The notes under the pieces: generated by a model
The model's database searches: none
Told to the model about the DNA's origin: nothing
Seen by the model: only the letters and a program-made list of their open reading frames with translations
NCBI RefSeq assembly: GCF_963676735.1
Contig: NZ_OY781464.1
Coordinates: 1,149,001 to 1,213,000, forward strand
DNA: 64,000 nucleotides
Direction of reading: 5' to 3'
Source: an uncultured Draconibacterium sp.
GTDB lineage: Bacteria; Bacteroidota; Bacteroidia; Bacteroidales; Prolixibacteraceae
Made by a program: the position numbers and the translations under genes
Shown: one piece after another, positions 1-7,342 of the stretch
How positions within the stretch are numbered: position 1 is the first letter of the stretch
How the letters are laid out: every line of letters starts with the position of its first letter

Positions 1-1
1 A

Positions 2-979
2 TTTATTGAAGGGAATTGGGGTGAGAAATTAGTGATAGCTGCAAACGGGGATGATATTGTTGGGTTTAACGATCCGCAAGGCATTTTAAGCAATGCAAAT
101 ATTGAGAAAGGTGTTTTGCAAGCCACACTAACAGGTAAAAAAGGATACCACACAATTATTGCAAAAGTAAACAACGGAAATGCCGATCAGTTGCGGGTTT
201 ATCGGGTAAAAATAAACGACCCCGAAGGGGATGCCAAACAAGCTTCGCGCTATTTAACTGCCATTCCTCAAAATGCAGAATGGGAAAATATTGAAATTAA
301 TGCGCTGCATAATGCTGATGTAAAAGCCATTTATAAACAGCAATATTTATCGCCACGCCCAAATACCGTTTCTGCCCGATTAGGAGTAGATGGCTATTCG
401 CCCTGGACTTTCTGGCACTGGAAGAGCACTCCTCCTGAAATTAGAACAGAGCAGGTGGCAAATATGCTTGACCAGAATGACCTTCTCGCTACTCCTCAAG
501 GGGTGCCGTTTATATGGAATTCCGGTGAACAAAACATCAGTTTTACCTCTATGTGGGACAATTATCCGGCAAAAATTAATTTCCCTGTAAACAGTTCAGG
601 AAAAGCAATCTATTTCCTGGTAGCAGGTTCTACCAACATTATGCAATGCCAAATTGCCAACGCCGTTATTCGCTTAAATTATACCGATGGGCAAACCGAT
701 TCGCTGGAGCTGATTCCGCCGGTTAATTATTGGAATTTAAGCACGATTAGCTCCAATGCAACAGCTCCCGGTCAAGGAAGCCGCAACGATTATACAGCCG
801 AAACAGATGCTTTTTGCATGCCGGATGTCCTGCCCGAAACCGTGCAGCTTGGAGAAAACTGCCGGGCCATGCTGCTGAATCTGAAAATGCGTGATGATGT
901 AGAATTGGAGAGCATTACACTTGAAACCTTGTCGCAAGAAGTGGTGGTGGGCTTAATTGGAGCAACAGTATTAAAGTAA
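2..979 (+). CDS. C-terminal part of a DUF4450-like glycan-locus protein (truncated by window edge)
   Basis: The frame is open from base 2 with no start codon, so the true start lies upstream and only about 326 residues are seen. The end of the protein (YTDGQTDSLELIPP, then a Cys/Asp-rich stretch and a final beta-rich ESITLETLSQEVVVGLIGA segment) resembles the C-terminus of DUF4450 proteins, large secreted proteins of unknown activity found in Bacteroidota glycan loci. That match is from memory of the family and is tentative. It is followed after 30 bases by a GH78-like gene and then a GH2 gene on the same strand, so it probably belongs to an operon degrading a rhamnose- or uronic-acid-containing glycan. 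No catalytic residue can be assigned from this fragment. Confidence 0.5.
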   Translation, partial: FIEGNWGEKLVIAANGDDIVGFNDPQGILSNANIEKGVLQATLTGKKGYHTIIAKVNNGNADQLRVYRVKINDPEGDAKQASRYLTAIPQNAEWENIEINALHNADVKAIYKQQYLSPRPNTVSARLGVDGYSPWTFWHWKSTPPEIRTEQVANMLDQNDLLATPQGVPFIWNSGEQNISFTSMWDNYPAKINFPVNSSGKAIYFLVAGSTNIMQCQIANAVIRLNYTDGQTDSLELIPPVNYWNLSTISSNATAPGQGSRNDYTAETDAFCMPDVLPETVQLGENCRAMLLNLKMRDDVELESITLETLSQEVVVGLIGATVLK

Positions 980-1009
980 TTGAAATTTAATTAGTTTCTA
1001 AAGATTAAA

Positions 1010-3283
1010 ATGATGCAAAAAAGAATATTTCTATCCATCCTGTTTAGCTTGTTTTGTGTGCTTTTAAATGCGCAGCAAGCAAGTTTCCCAACAGCATTAA
1101 GATGTGATCTGATTGAGTATAGTGATCGGGTTTTTGTAAATGGTGAGTTATCGCATATCAATTTTGATGAGACGGAGAATATTGTTGAGTCAGTACAGCT
1201 TGTCGAGATTGAAAACAAAAAACCATCCTTTTCTTGGGTGATTGAAGATGATCGAACCGGAATAGTTCAAACTGCATTTCAGGTTCAGGTGGCATCAACA
1301 GTTGAAGCCCTGCAAAACGGAAATGCCGATGTGTGGGAGAGTAAAAAAATTAGCACAGAAGAAACAGTTGTAAAATACAACGGACCGGATTTAAGTCCGC
1401 TAAGCAACTACTACTGGCGTGTGAAAATCTGGAATAACCAAGGCGAAGAGTCGGTGTGGTCGAACATTAAAGGTTTTAAAACAGGTGCGGAACTAAAAGA
1501 TTACAGCAGTGCTTTCTATCCTTTACAGCAATGGACTGAGGATGTTATGCAGGAAAAACAGATTGATGCCACTACCGCATTCTATGACTTTGGTAAAGCC
1601 GCTTTTGGACGATTAAAGTTAACGGTGGATTCAAAAATAAAAAACGATACCCTGGCCGTAAGTTTTGGCGAAGTTATTTCAATCAATGGTCGCTTGGAAA
1701 CCAATCCCGGAGGATCACGCCGCTACCGAAAAATTCTGTTGCCTTTATTGCAAGGAAAGCACACCTACACCCTGAGCATTGAAAAAGATAAACGCAATAC
1801 CGGAAGTGCAGCCATACTTATGCCCGAATACACCGGAGATGTTTATCCGTTCAGGTATTGCGAAACAGCTGGTAAGGCAACTGTTGTAAATATTCTTCGC
1901 GAAACGGTGGCTTATCCCTTTAACGAATACAGCTCGTATTTTGAATGTTCGGATACGCTTTTAAATGCGATTTGGGATTTTTGTAAATATTCGATAAAAG
2001 CAACCAGTTTTGCAGGCATTTATGTTGATGGAGACCGCGAACGCATTCCTTATGAAGCGGATGCCTACATTAATCAGTTGTGCCATTATGGTGTTGATAA
2101 TGAGTATACATTAGCTCGTCGTAGCCAGGAATATATGCTTTTTAATGCCACCTGGCCTACCGAATGGATTCTTTCATCGGTTTTAATGGCCTGGGAAGAT
2201 TATTTGTATACCGGCAATGCCGATTTTATAAAATTCTATTACAAAGAATTGAAAAAGAAAACCTTAACCATACTAACCGACGATAACGGATTAATTAGTA
2301 CACGAACAGGTAAACTTACCAAAGAAGTACAGCAAGGAGTGCATTATAAAGGAGCATCGCTCCGGGATATTGTTGACTGGCCACATAAAGGTATTTTGGG
2401 CTTAAGCAATGAAGAATCTGGAGAGACTGATGGTTTTGTTTTTACTGATTATAATACCGTTGTTAATGCCTACCACAATAAAGCTTTACAAACCATGAGC
2501 GTGATGGCTAAAGTTATTGGAATGGAGGATGATAGCCGGTTTTATGCACAACGCGCCATTGCGCATAAAAACGCTTTCAATACATTGCTGTTCGATAAGA
2601 AAAAAGGCTACTACAACGATGGTGTGGATACGGATCATAGTGCACTTCACTCGAATATGTTTGCTCTTACCTTTGGCCTGGTGCCCGAAAAACATGTTGA
2701 ATCGGTTACCAATTTTGTAAAAACCAGGGGGATGTCTTGTAGTGTGTATGGATCGCAGCACTTGCTGGATGCCGTTTATGCCGGAGAAAATGCCGCTTAT
2801 GGATTGGAATTGTTAACCGCACGGCACGATCGGGGCTGGGGACACGCTATTTATAATGTGGGTACAACCATTTCGCTGGAAGCATGGGATAATAAATACA
2901 AACCCAACCAGGATTGGAACCACGCCTGGGGGGCCGCACCCGCAAATATTATTCCCCGTCGGTTGATGGGAATTATGCCTTTGGAACCCGGGTTTAAAAA
3001 GATTCGGATTAAACCACAGCCTGCCGGTTTAGAATGGGGCAGTATCGTTCATCCAACTATAAAAGGCGATATAAAGCTTCGTTTTTCTCAAAAACAAAAT
3101 CTGTTCGAAATGGATATTACAATTCCTGCAAATACGATTGCCGAAGTGTGGGTTCCGGCTTTGGAAGGAGCGAAAGGACTGCTGCTCAATGGAGAAGAAG
3201 TTAAGGCGCAACGCATCAGAGGATTTTTTGTTCTAAAAGATGTGCCATCCGGAAAGCATCATTTGGAAACAACCATAAACTAA
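1010..3283 (+). CDS. GH78-like alpha-L-rhamnosidase, secreted
   Basis: A 757-residue protein with a signal peptide (about residues 1-21, ending LLNAQ). An N-terminal beta-sandwich region is followed by a six-hairpin (alpha/alpha)6 catalytic domain from about residue 320. The segment DGDRERIPYEADAY near residue 340 matches the GH78 active-site region that carries the acidic substrate-binding and general-acid residues, and SLEAWD near residue 622 supplies the expected general-base Glu. A C-terminal beta domain follows, ending in the LNGEEV...VPSGKHHLE type tail common in this family. GH78 enzymes remove terminal alpha-L-rhamnose from pectic and other glycans by inversion. Two Met codons occur at the start (1010 and 1013); either is possible. 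It sits 30 bases after the DUF4450-like gene and 28 before the GH2 gene, so the three are likely co-transcribed. Confidence 0.85.
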   Translation: MMQKRIFLSILFSLFCVLLNAQQASFPTALRCDLIEYSDRVFVNGELSHINFDETENIVESVQLVEIENKKPSFSWVIEDDRTGIVQTAFQVQVASTVEALQNGNADVWESKKISTEETVVKYNGPDLSPLSNYYWRVKIWNNQGEESVWSNIKGFKTGAELKDYSSAFYPLQQWTEDVMQEKQIDATTAFYDFGKAAFGRLKLTVDSKIKNDTLAVSFGEVISINGRLETNPGGSRRYRKILLPLLQGKHTYTLSIEKDKRNTGSAAILMPEYTGDVYPFRYCETAGKATVVNILRETVAYPFNEYSSYFECSDTLLNAIWDFCKYSIKATSFAGIYVDGDRERIPYEADAYINQLCHYGVDNEYTLARRSQEYMLFNATWPTEWILSSVLMAWEDYLYTGNADFIKFYYKELKKKTLTILTDDNGLISTRTGKLTKEVQQGVHYKGASLRDIVDWPHKGILGLSNEESGETDGFVFTDYNTVVNAYHNKALQTMSVMAKVIGMEDDSRFYAQRAIAHKNAFNTLLFDKKKGYYNDGVDTDHSALHSNMFALTFGLVPEKHVESVTNFVKTRGMSCSVYGSQHLLDAVYAGENAAYGLELLTARHDRGWGHAIYNVGTTISLEAWDNKYKPNQDWNHAWGAAPANIIPRRLMGIMPLEPGFKKIRIKPQPAGLEWGSIVHPTIKGDIKLRFSQKQNLFEMDITIPANTIAEVWVPALEGAKGLLLNGEEVKAQRIRGFFVLKDVPSGKHHLETTIN

Positions 3284-3311
3284 ACAACTTTCAACATTAA
3301 AAAAAACGATA

Positions 3312-5138
3312 ATGAAGAATTTACTTATTCTGTTTTCAATTTTAGTACTTCTTGTAGGTTCGGTACAGGCTCAGCCGGATTTTATTACAAATGTTGGAAA
3401 CCGAACGCATGTGAGTCTGGGGGGAAAATGGAAATATATTATTGATCAGTACAATACCGGAAGCATTGGTTTTAGTCCCATTTATGAAAACAAAAAACCA
3501 AAAGATAAAAGCGATAGGGTAGAATACAGTTTCGACGATGCACAATCCTTGTGGGTTCCGGGGTCGTGGAATGCTCAAAAAGACGAATTGTACTATTATG
3601 AAGGAAGCATTTGGTATCGAAAAACTTTCGATTTCAAACCAAAATTGAACAATTTGAGGGTATTTGTTTATGTTGGTGCGGCAAATTATAAAACCGATTA
3701 TTCGTTTAACGGCAAAAAATTGGGTACACACAAAGGAGGATTTACTCCATTTAGTTTTGAGGTTACCGATCTGATAAGAGAAAATGATAATTTTATTATT
3801 CTGGGAGTAAACAACCGAAGAGAAGTTGATAACATCCCCGGACTAGTTACCGATTGGTACAATTATGGCGGAATTACACGCGACATTATGCTGGTTGAAG
3901 TTCCACAGACTTATATTAACGATTTTACAATTGCATTAGCTAAAAATACGGTAAAGGAAAAGGAGAAAGAAATTATTGGTAGTTTTAGTTTAAGCGGTGA
4001 AAATTTGCCTGACGGGGCAGTAGTTGAAATCCCCGAATTAGGCATTAGCCAAAGTGTTGAAGTTAATGAATCTGGAAAAGGAACTTTCATTCTGGAAACG
4101 AAACAACTTGAGCTTTGGAGTCCTGAAAATCCAAAGCTATATGAGGTATTGCTTAAAGCTGGCGAAGACGAATGGAGGGATCGAATTGGTTTCAGAACCA
4201 TTGAAACCAACGGAACACAAGTGTTGTTAAATGGGGAACCAGTATTCCTTCGAGGAATATCCATTCACGATGAAAACCCAACCCGGGCCGACCGCGCTAA
4301 CTCCATGGACGATGCACGTTTAGTGTTAGGATGGGCCAAAGAATTGGGTTGTAATTTTGCTCGTTTGGCCCACTACCCGCACCAGGAAAACATTGTTCGG
4401 CTGGCAGATGAAATGGGAATTTTGCTTTGGGAAGAACTGCCTTTGTACTGGGGAATTGATTGGAAAAACGAAAAGGTATTGGAAGATGCCAAACGTCAGT
4501 ATGCCGAAGTTATTCGAAGGGATAAAAATCGTGCTGCCACTATTATCTGGAGTATTGCCAACGAAACGGTTCCGAACGAAGCCCGAAATAACTTTTTAAA
4601 ATCGGTAGCGTCACATGTTCGTAGCCTCGACAGCACAAGATTATTAAGTGCAGCCTGTAAGAAAGATAGCTGGCACGATGGCGACAAAAGCAAAGTGTAC
4701 CTGGTAAGCGATCCTATTGCCGAAGTTTTGGATATTGTAAGTTTTAACGAATACCTCGGGTGGTATGGCGGCGACCCCATTGAATGTCGAGAAAAGAACT
4801 TTAAAATCGCCTACGAAAAACCGGTTATTATCAGCGAATTTGGTGGTGGTGCCATTCAGGGATTTCATGCCGACAAGGCTACCCGTTGGAGCGAGGAGTT
4901 TCAGGAATACATGTACAAGGAGAACATTGCGATGTTTGAACGCGTGCCCGGGTTAGCGGGAATGACACCCTGGATTTTGGCAGATTTCCAGTCTCCACTT
5001 CGCCAGTTACCTTCAGTACAGGACGGATGGAACAGAAAAGGATTGGTCTCAGAAAAAGGGAAGAAAAAGAAAGCATTCTTTGTATTGCAGGAGTTTTACC
5101 GTAAAAAACAGATTAGATTAAAACAATTTAGTCAGTAG
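3312..5138 (+). CDS. GH2 family beta-glycosidase (beta-glucuronidase/galactosidase type), secreted
   Basis: A 608-residue protein with a signal peptide of about 20 residues (ending GSVQAQ). Order of domains: jelly-roll sugar-binding domain (about 30-200), immunoglobulin-like domain (about 210-300) and TIM barrel (about 305-595). The acid/base Glu lies in WSIANETVP near residue 419 and the nucleophile Glu in IISEFGGGA near residue 509; FARLAHYPH near residue 350 is the usual GH2 barrel strand. The length is close to that of beta-glucuronidases rather than the 1000-residue LacZ type. Substrate cannot be fixed from sequence: beta-glucuronidase or beta-galactosidase are both possible. It is the last gene of its operon, since a strong terminator begins immediately after the stop. 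Confidence 0.85.
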   Translation: MKNLLILFSILVLLVGSVQAQPDFITNVGNRTHVSLGGKWKYIIDQYNTGSIGFSPIYENKKPKDKSDRVEYSFDDAQSLWVPGSWNAQKDELYYYEGSIWYRKTFDFKPKLNNLRVFVYVGAANYKTDYSFNGKKLGTHKGGFTPFSFEVTDLIRENDNFIILGVNNRREVDNIPGLVTDWYNYGGITRDIMLVEVPQTYINDFTIALAKNTVKEKEKEIIGSFSLSGENLPDGAVVEIPELGISQSVEVNESGKGTFILETKQLELWSPENPKLYEVLLKAGEDEWRDRIGFRTIETNGTQVLLNGEPVFLRGISIHDENPTRADRANSMDDARLVLGWAKELGCNFARLAHYPHQENIVRLADEMGILLWEELPLYWGIDWKNEKVLEDAKRQYAEVIRRDKNRAATIIWSIANETVPNEARNNFLKSVASHVRSLDSTRLLSAACKKDSWHDGDKSKVYLVSDPIAEVLDIVSFNEYLGWYGGDPIECREKNFKIAYEKPVIISEFGGGAIQGFHADKATRWSEEFQEYMYKENIAMFERVPGLAGMTPWILADFQSPLRQLPSVQDGWNRKGLVSEKGKKKKAFFVLQEFYRKKQIRLKQFSQ

Positions 5139-5174
5139 AAAAGATGAGCAATTTAAACTTTGCTCATCTTTTTT
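5139..5174 (+). terminator. Rho-independent terminator after the GH2 gene
   Basis: AAAAGATGAGCAA (5139-5151) pairs perfectly with TTGCTCATCTTTT (5160-5172) around an 8-base loop and runs into further T residues. It separates the GH78/GH2 operon from the sigma-factor gene of PUL A. Confidence 0.9.
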
Positions 5175-5341
5175 ATTGCTAATTCAATACAATGTGGTTT
5201 TTAGTTTCTGTACAAGTGTCAGTTTATCAGTGTTTTATGTTTTGAAAAAAGGGGGCGTATTATAGGTCGTTTAAATAAATCCGGAAAAATACTTATAAAG
5301 CTTTTTTGTATGACTGTGAGTTTTTTAATGCTTTGAATTCA

Positions 5342-5349
5342 TATATTTG
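5342..5349 (+). promoter_or_regulatory. Candidate -7 promoter box of the PUL A sigma-factor gene
   Basis: TATATTTG matches the Bacteroidota housekeeping -7 consensus TAnnTTTG exactly. It lies 22 bases before the TTG proposed as the sigma start, which would leave a leader of only about 15 bases. No convincing -33 TTTG box is seen at the usual spacing, so the call is moderate. It also argues against a start at ATG 5306, which would lie upstream of the promoter. Confidence 0.45.
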
Positions 5350-5371
5350 TAGCTACAGCGAACAAACTATC

Positions 5372-5959
5372 TTGACGAATACTAAAGCAAATACTGAACA
5401 GGTAAAACTCCTGAAAAAGGGAGACATGGCAGCTTTTGATACCATTTACAGTGCTTATTGCCATAAACTTTATGCCTTTGTTTTAAAGTATGTAAAGCAA
5501 GAAGAAGATGCAGAAGAAATTGTGCAGGAGGTATTTGTAAAAATATGGGAGTCAAGAGGTAAGATCGATTCATATATGTCGTTTGATGCCTTTTTATTTA
5601 CTATTGCCTACAACTCAAGCATAAGTTTACTTCGAAAACGTTTAAGCGAAAATAAATCGAGAGATTACCTAAAATCCTTGCAAAAAATCGAACAGGTTGA
5701 TTCTGTAATTGAAGAGATTCAATACAAAGAGTTACACAGCAAAGTTCAGGATTTGCTAAATCAGCTTACTCCCCGGCAAAAAGAAATCTACGAATTGAGC
5801 AGAGAAGCAGGTTTAACACATAAAGAAATTGCAACTAAACTTGGTATTTCTGAGAATACCGTAAAAAATCACCTGGTAACTACACTGAAGTTTTTAAGAA
5901 GTAATATTTCTAATAGTCTGGCTGTAAGTGTTTTGTATTTGTGTTTGTTTCTGTCGTAA
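5372..5959 (+). CDS. ECF sigma-70 factor (FecI-like) of PUL A
   Basis: A protein of about 195 residues with sigma region 2 (AFDTIYSAYCHKLYAFVLKY, then EEDAEEIVQEVFVKIWE) and region 4 (LTPRQKEIYELSREAGLTHKEIA, SENTVKNHLVTTLKFLR). It would direct RNA polymerase to the SusCD operon when released by the FecR partner. The frame is open back to an ATG at 5306, but that ATG lies before an exact -7 box at 5342, so TTG 5372 is preferred. It also gives a normal N-terminus (MTNTKANTEQVKLLKKGDMAAF). The last 15 residues are hydrophobic, as in the sigma of PUL B. The next gene is the FecR anti-sigma, 166 bases downstream beyond a terminator-like hairpin. Function is confident; the start is not. Confidence 0.85.
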   Translation: MTNTKANTEQVKLLKKGDMAAFDTIYSAYCHKLYAFVLKYVKQEEDAEEIVQEVFVKIWESRGKIDSYMSFDAFLFTIAYNSSISLLRKRLSENKSRDYLKSLQKIEQVDSVIEEIQYKELHSKVQDLLNQLTPRQKEIYELSREAGLTHKEIATKLGISENTVKNHLVTTLKFLRSNISNSLAVSVLYLCLFLS

Positions 5960-6083
5960 AAAAAAATCCTTTTTACATAGTCCCCTTTCTTGGTAGATGC
6001 GTATTACTAATGTATTTCAACATATTTTAAAAGAATGATACATAAGTTAGTTTTTTAATATAGATTTAGTTTGGTTAGATGTA

Positions 6084-6115
6084 GTATCTCCTCGTAAATG
6101 GGGAGGTACTTTTTT
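6084..6115 (+). terminator. Terminator-like or attenuator hairpin just before fecR of PUL A
   Basis: GTATCTCCTC (6084-6093) pairs over all 10 positions (two G-U) with GGGGAGGTAC (6100-6109) around GTAAAT and is followed by six T residues. It ends 10 bases before the fecR ATG, an unusual place for a terminator; it could lower fecR expression relative to the sigma factor. The equivalent gap in PUL B shows no such hairpin. Confidence 0.65.
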
Positions 6116-6125
6116 AAAGAAAAAA

Positions 6126-7181
6126 ATGAACAAAGAAATAATTCAAAAATACTTTAGAAATCAATGCTCGGAAGAAGAATTTGAAATTCTTTCTCAATGG
6201 ATACGGGAAGAAGCTCTGGATAAGGAGGAGAAAAACCGACAGTTTGAGAACTGGAAATCATTTGAGCCTGAAATTGATAAGAATGATGAAAAATACAGTT
6301 TATTGCTCGATAAAATTCACCACCAGATAAATTTAAACCAAAACAGCTGCAATAAAAGTTGGCGAATTGGAAAGGTAAGTTCCTGGTTAACCCATGCTGC
6401 TGCAGTACTTTTTATTCCTTTGCTTGGAGTTTTGTTGTACATGTTCTCCAATAACCATTTAACATTCGACAATTATACTGCCCAGGCGGTTGATACCATC
6501 GAAGTTATTGCTCCAATTGGTTCACGCACCGTAGTGCAACTGGCCGACGGAACCGAGGTGAATCTGAATTATGGAAGTAAAATCAAATATCCTCGAACTT
6601 TTCATGGCCATTCGCGAGAAATTACCCTCTCAGGAGAAGCTTATTTTGATGTGGCCCATAATCCTGACAAACCTTTTATTGTAAAAACCGGAAAAATAAA
6701 TGTAACTGCTTTAGGTACCGAGTTTAATGTTCAGGCTTATGCTGATGATGAAGCTGTGGCAACAACCCTGGTAGAAGGGAAAGTGTTGATAGAGAAAGTT
6801 TTAGCCAAACAGGCACCACAAAAGTTGGGGTTTTTGGTACCGGGTCAGCATGTAAATTACAACTTAAAATCAGGTGAGATCTACTCAACCAAAGGCGATG
6901 TGGACAAATATACCGCTTGGAAAGACGGAAAACTGGTTTTTGACAATGAGTCGATCAGCGTTGTTGCCCAAAAGCTTAGTCGTATGTTTAATGTAGATAT
7001 AGAAATAGCCGAAAATGTAAAACATTATACCTATACCGTAACTTTTATAAACGACCCCCTTTACCTGATTCTCGATCTAATGAGCGAAACAACTCCGGTT
7101 AAATACAAGATTTTTCCCAGAACCAAAATGGCGGATGGTACCTATTCAAAACAAAAAATCAGAATTGAAAAAAAAGAATAA
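6126..7181 (+). CDS. FecR-family anti-sigma factor of PUL A
   Basis: A 351-residue inner-membrane protein. The N-terminal cytoplasmic part (about 1-80; SEEEFEILSQWIREE) should bind the sigma factor; one membrane segment follows (about 92-110, AAAVLFIPLLGVLLYMF). The periplasmic FecR domain has the hallmark strands GSRTVVQLADGTEVNLNYGS, REITLSGEAYFDVAHNPDKP and TALGTEFNVQAY, and a DUF4974-type domain ends the protein (LVFDNESISVVAQKLSRMFN). It should receive a signal from the N-terminal domain of the neighbouring SusC receptor and release the sigma factor. It lies between the sigma gene and susC, the classic order for ECF-regulated glycan loci. Confidence 0.92.
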   Translation: MNKEIIQKYFRNQCSEEEFEILSQWIREEALDKEEKNRQFENWKSFEPEIDKNDEKYSLLLDKIHHQINLNQNSCNKSWRIGKVSSWLTHAAAVLFIPLLGVLLYMFSNNHLTFDNYTAQAVDTIEVIAPIGSRTVVQLADGTEVNLNYGSKIKYPRTFHGHSREITLSGEAYFDVAHNPDKPFIVKTGKINVTALGTEFNVQAYADDEAVATTLVEGKVLIEKVLAKQAPQKLGFLVPGQHVNYNLKSGEIYSTKGDVDKYTAWKDGKLVFDNESISVVAQKLSRMFNVDIEIAENVKHYTYTVTFINDPLYLILDLMSETTPVKYKIFPRTKMADGTYSKQKIRIEKKE

Positions 7182-7194
7182 AAGTATAACCTAA
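7181..7194 (+). promoter_or_regulatory. Conserved 14-base element right after fecR (PUL A copy)
   Basis: AAAGTATAACCTAA differs at only one position from AAAGTATCACCTAA found at the same place after the fecR gene of PUL B (37861). It lies about 150 bases upstream of susC. Position suggests the ECF-sigma promoter of the SusCD operon or the start of a conserved mRNA leader. The function is inferred. Confidence 0.4.
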
Positions 7195-7244
7195 CTTAAA
7201 TTTTTATTGCCTATGATGTAAATGAACTAGAACGAAATGTCCTG

Positions 7245-7281
7245 AAAAAAATCAAGGAAGTGCGCCAACACCTCCCTGATT
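7245..7281 (-). terminator. Intrinsic terminator on the minus strand between fecR and susC (PUL A)
   Basis: Read on the minus strand, AATCAGGGAGGTG (7281-7269) pairs with CACTTCCTTGATT (7262-7250), 13 of 13 counting two G-U pairs, around the loop TTGGCG (7268-7263). Seven T residues (complement of 7245-7251) overlap and follow the stem. No gene on the minus strand precedes it, which is why an antisense RNA is proposed. Confidence 0.75.
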
Positions 7282-7329
7282 GTTAAAAATCATCCCGGAA
7301 AGAATGGACCGGGAAAATTCAAATCTTAA
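7245..7329 (-). ncRNA. Candidate cis-antisense small RNA opposite the susC leader (PUL A)
   Basis: On the minus strand a TAATTTTG box (7342 to 7335), matching TAnnTTTG, overlaps the susC start codon and would start a transcript near 7329. That RNA would contain a 5' hairpin (arms TCCCGG 7293-7298 and CCGGGA 7309-7314) and end at a hairpin with a run of T near 7245, about 85 bases in all. The terminator stem has two A-C mismatches as read on the plus strand but two G-U pairs on the minus strand, so the minus strand is the structured one. Position and size fit the DonS-type antisense RNAs known to repress susC-like genes in Bacteroides. The same layout is repeated in PUL B. No -33 box is convincing; transcription is not proven. 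Confidence 0.6.
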
Positions 7330-7334
7330 CAATA

Positions 7335-7342
7335 CAAAATTA
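7335..7342 (-). promoter_or_regulatory. Minus-strand -7 box overlapping the susC start codon (PUL A)
   Basis: TAATTTTG on the minus strand fits TAnnTTTG. The PUL B copy at the same place reads TAAATTTG, so the box is kept although surrounding bases differ. Confidence 0.4.

Noticed and set aside
7250..7281. Reading the fecR-susC hairpin as a plus-strand attenuator of susC
   Set aside because: On the plus strand the stem has two A-C mismatches and no T run follows; the minus strand has G-U pairs and a run of seven T, so the antisense reading is better.
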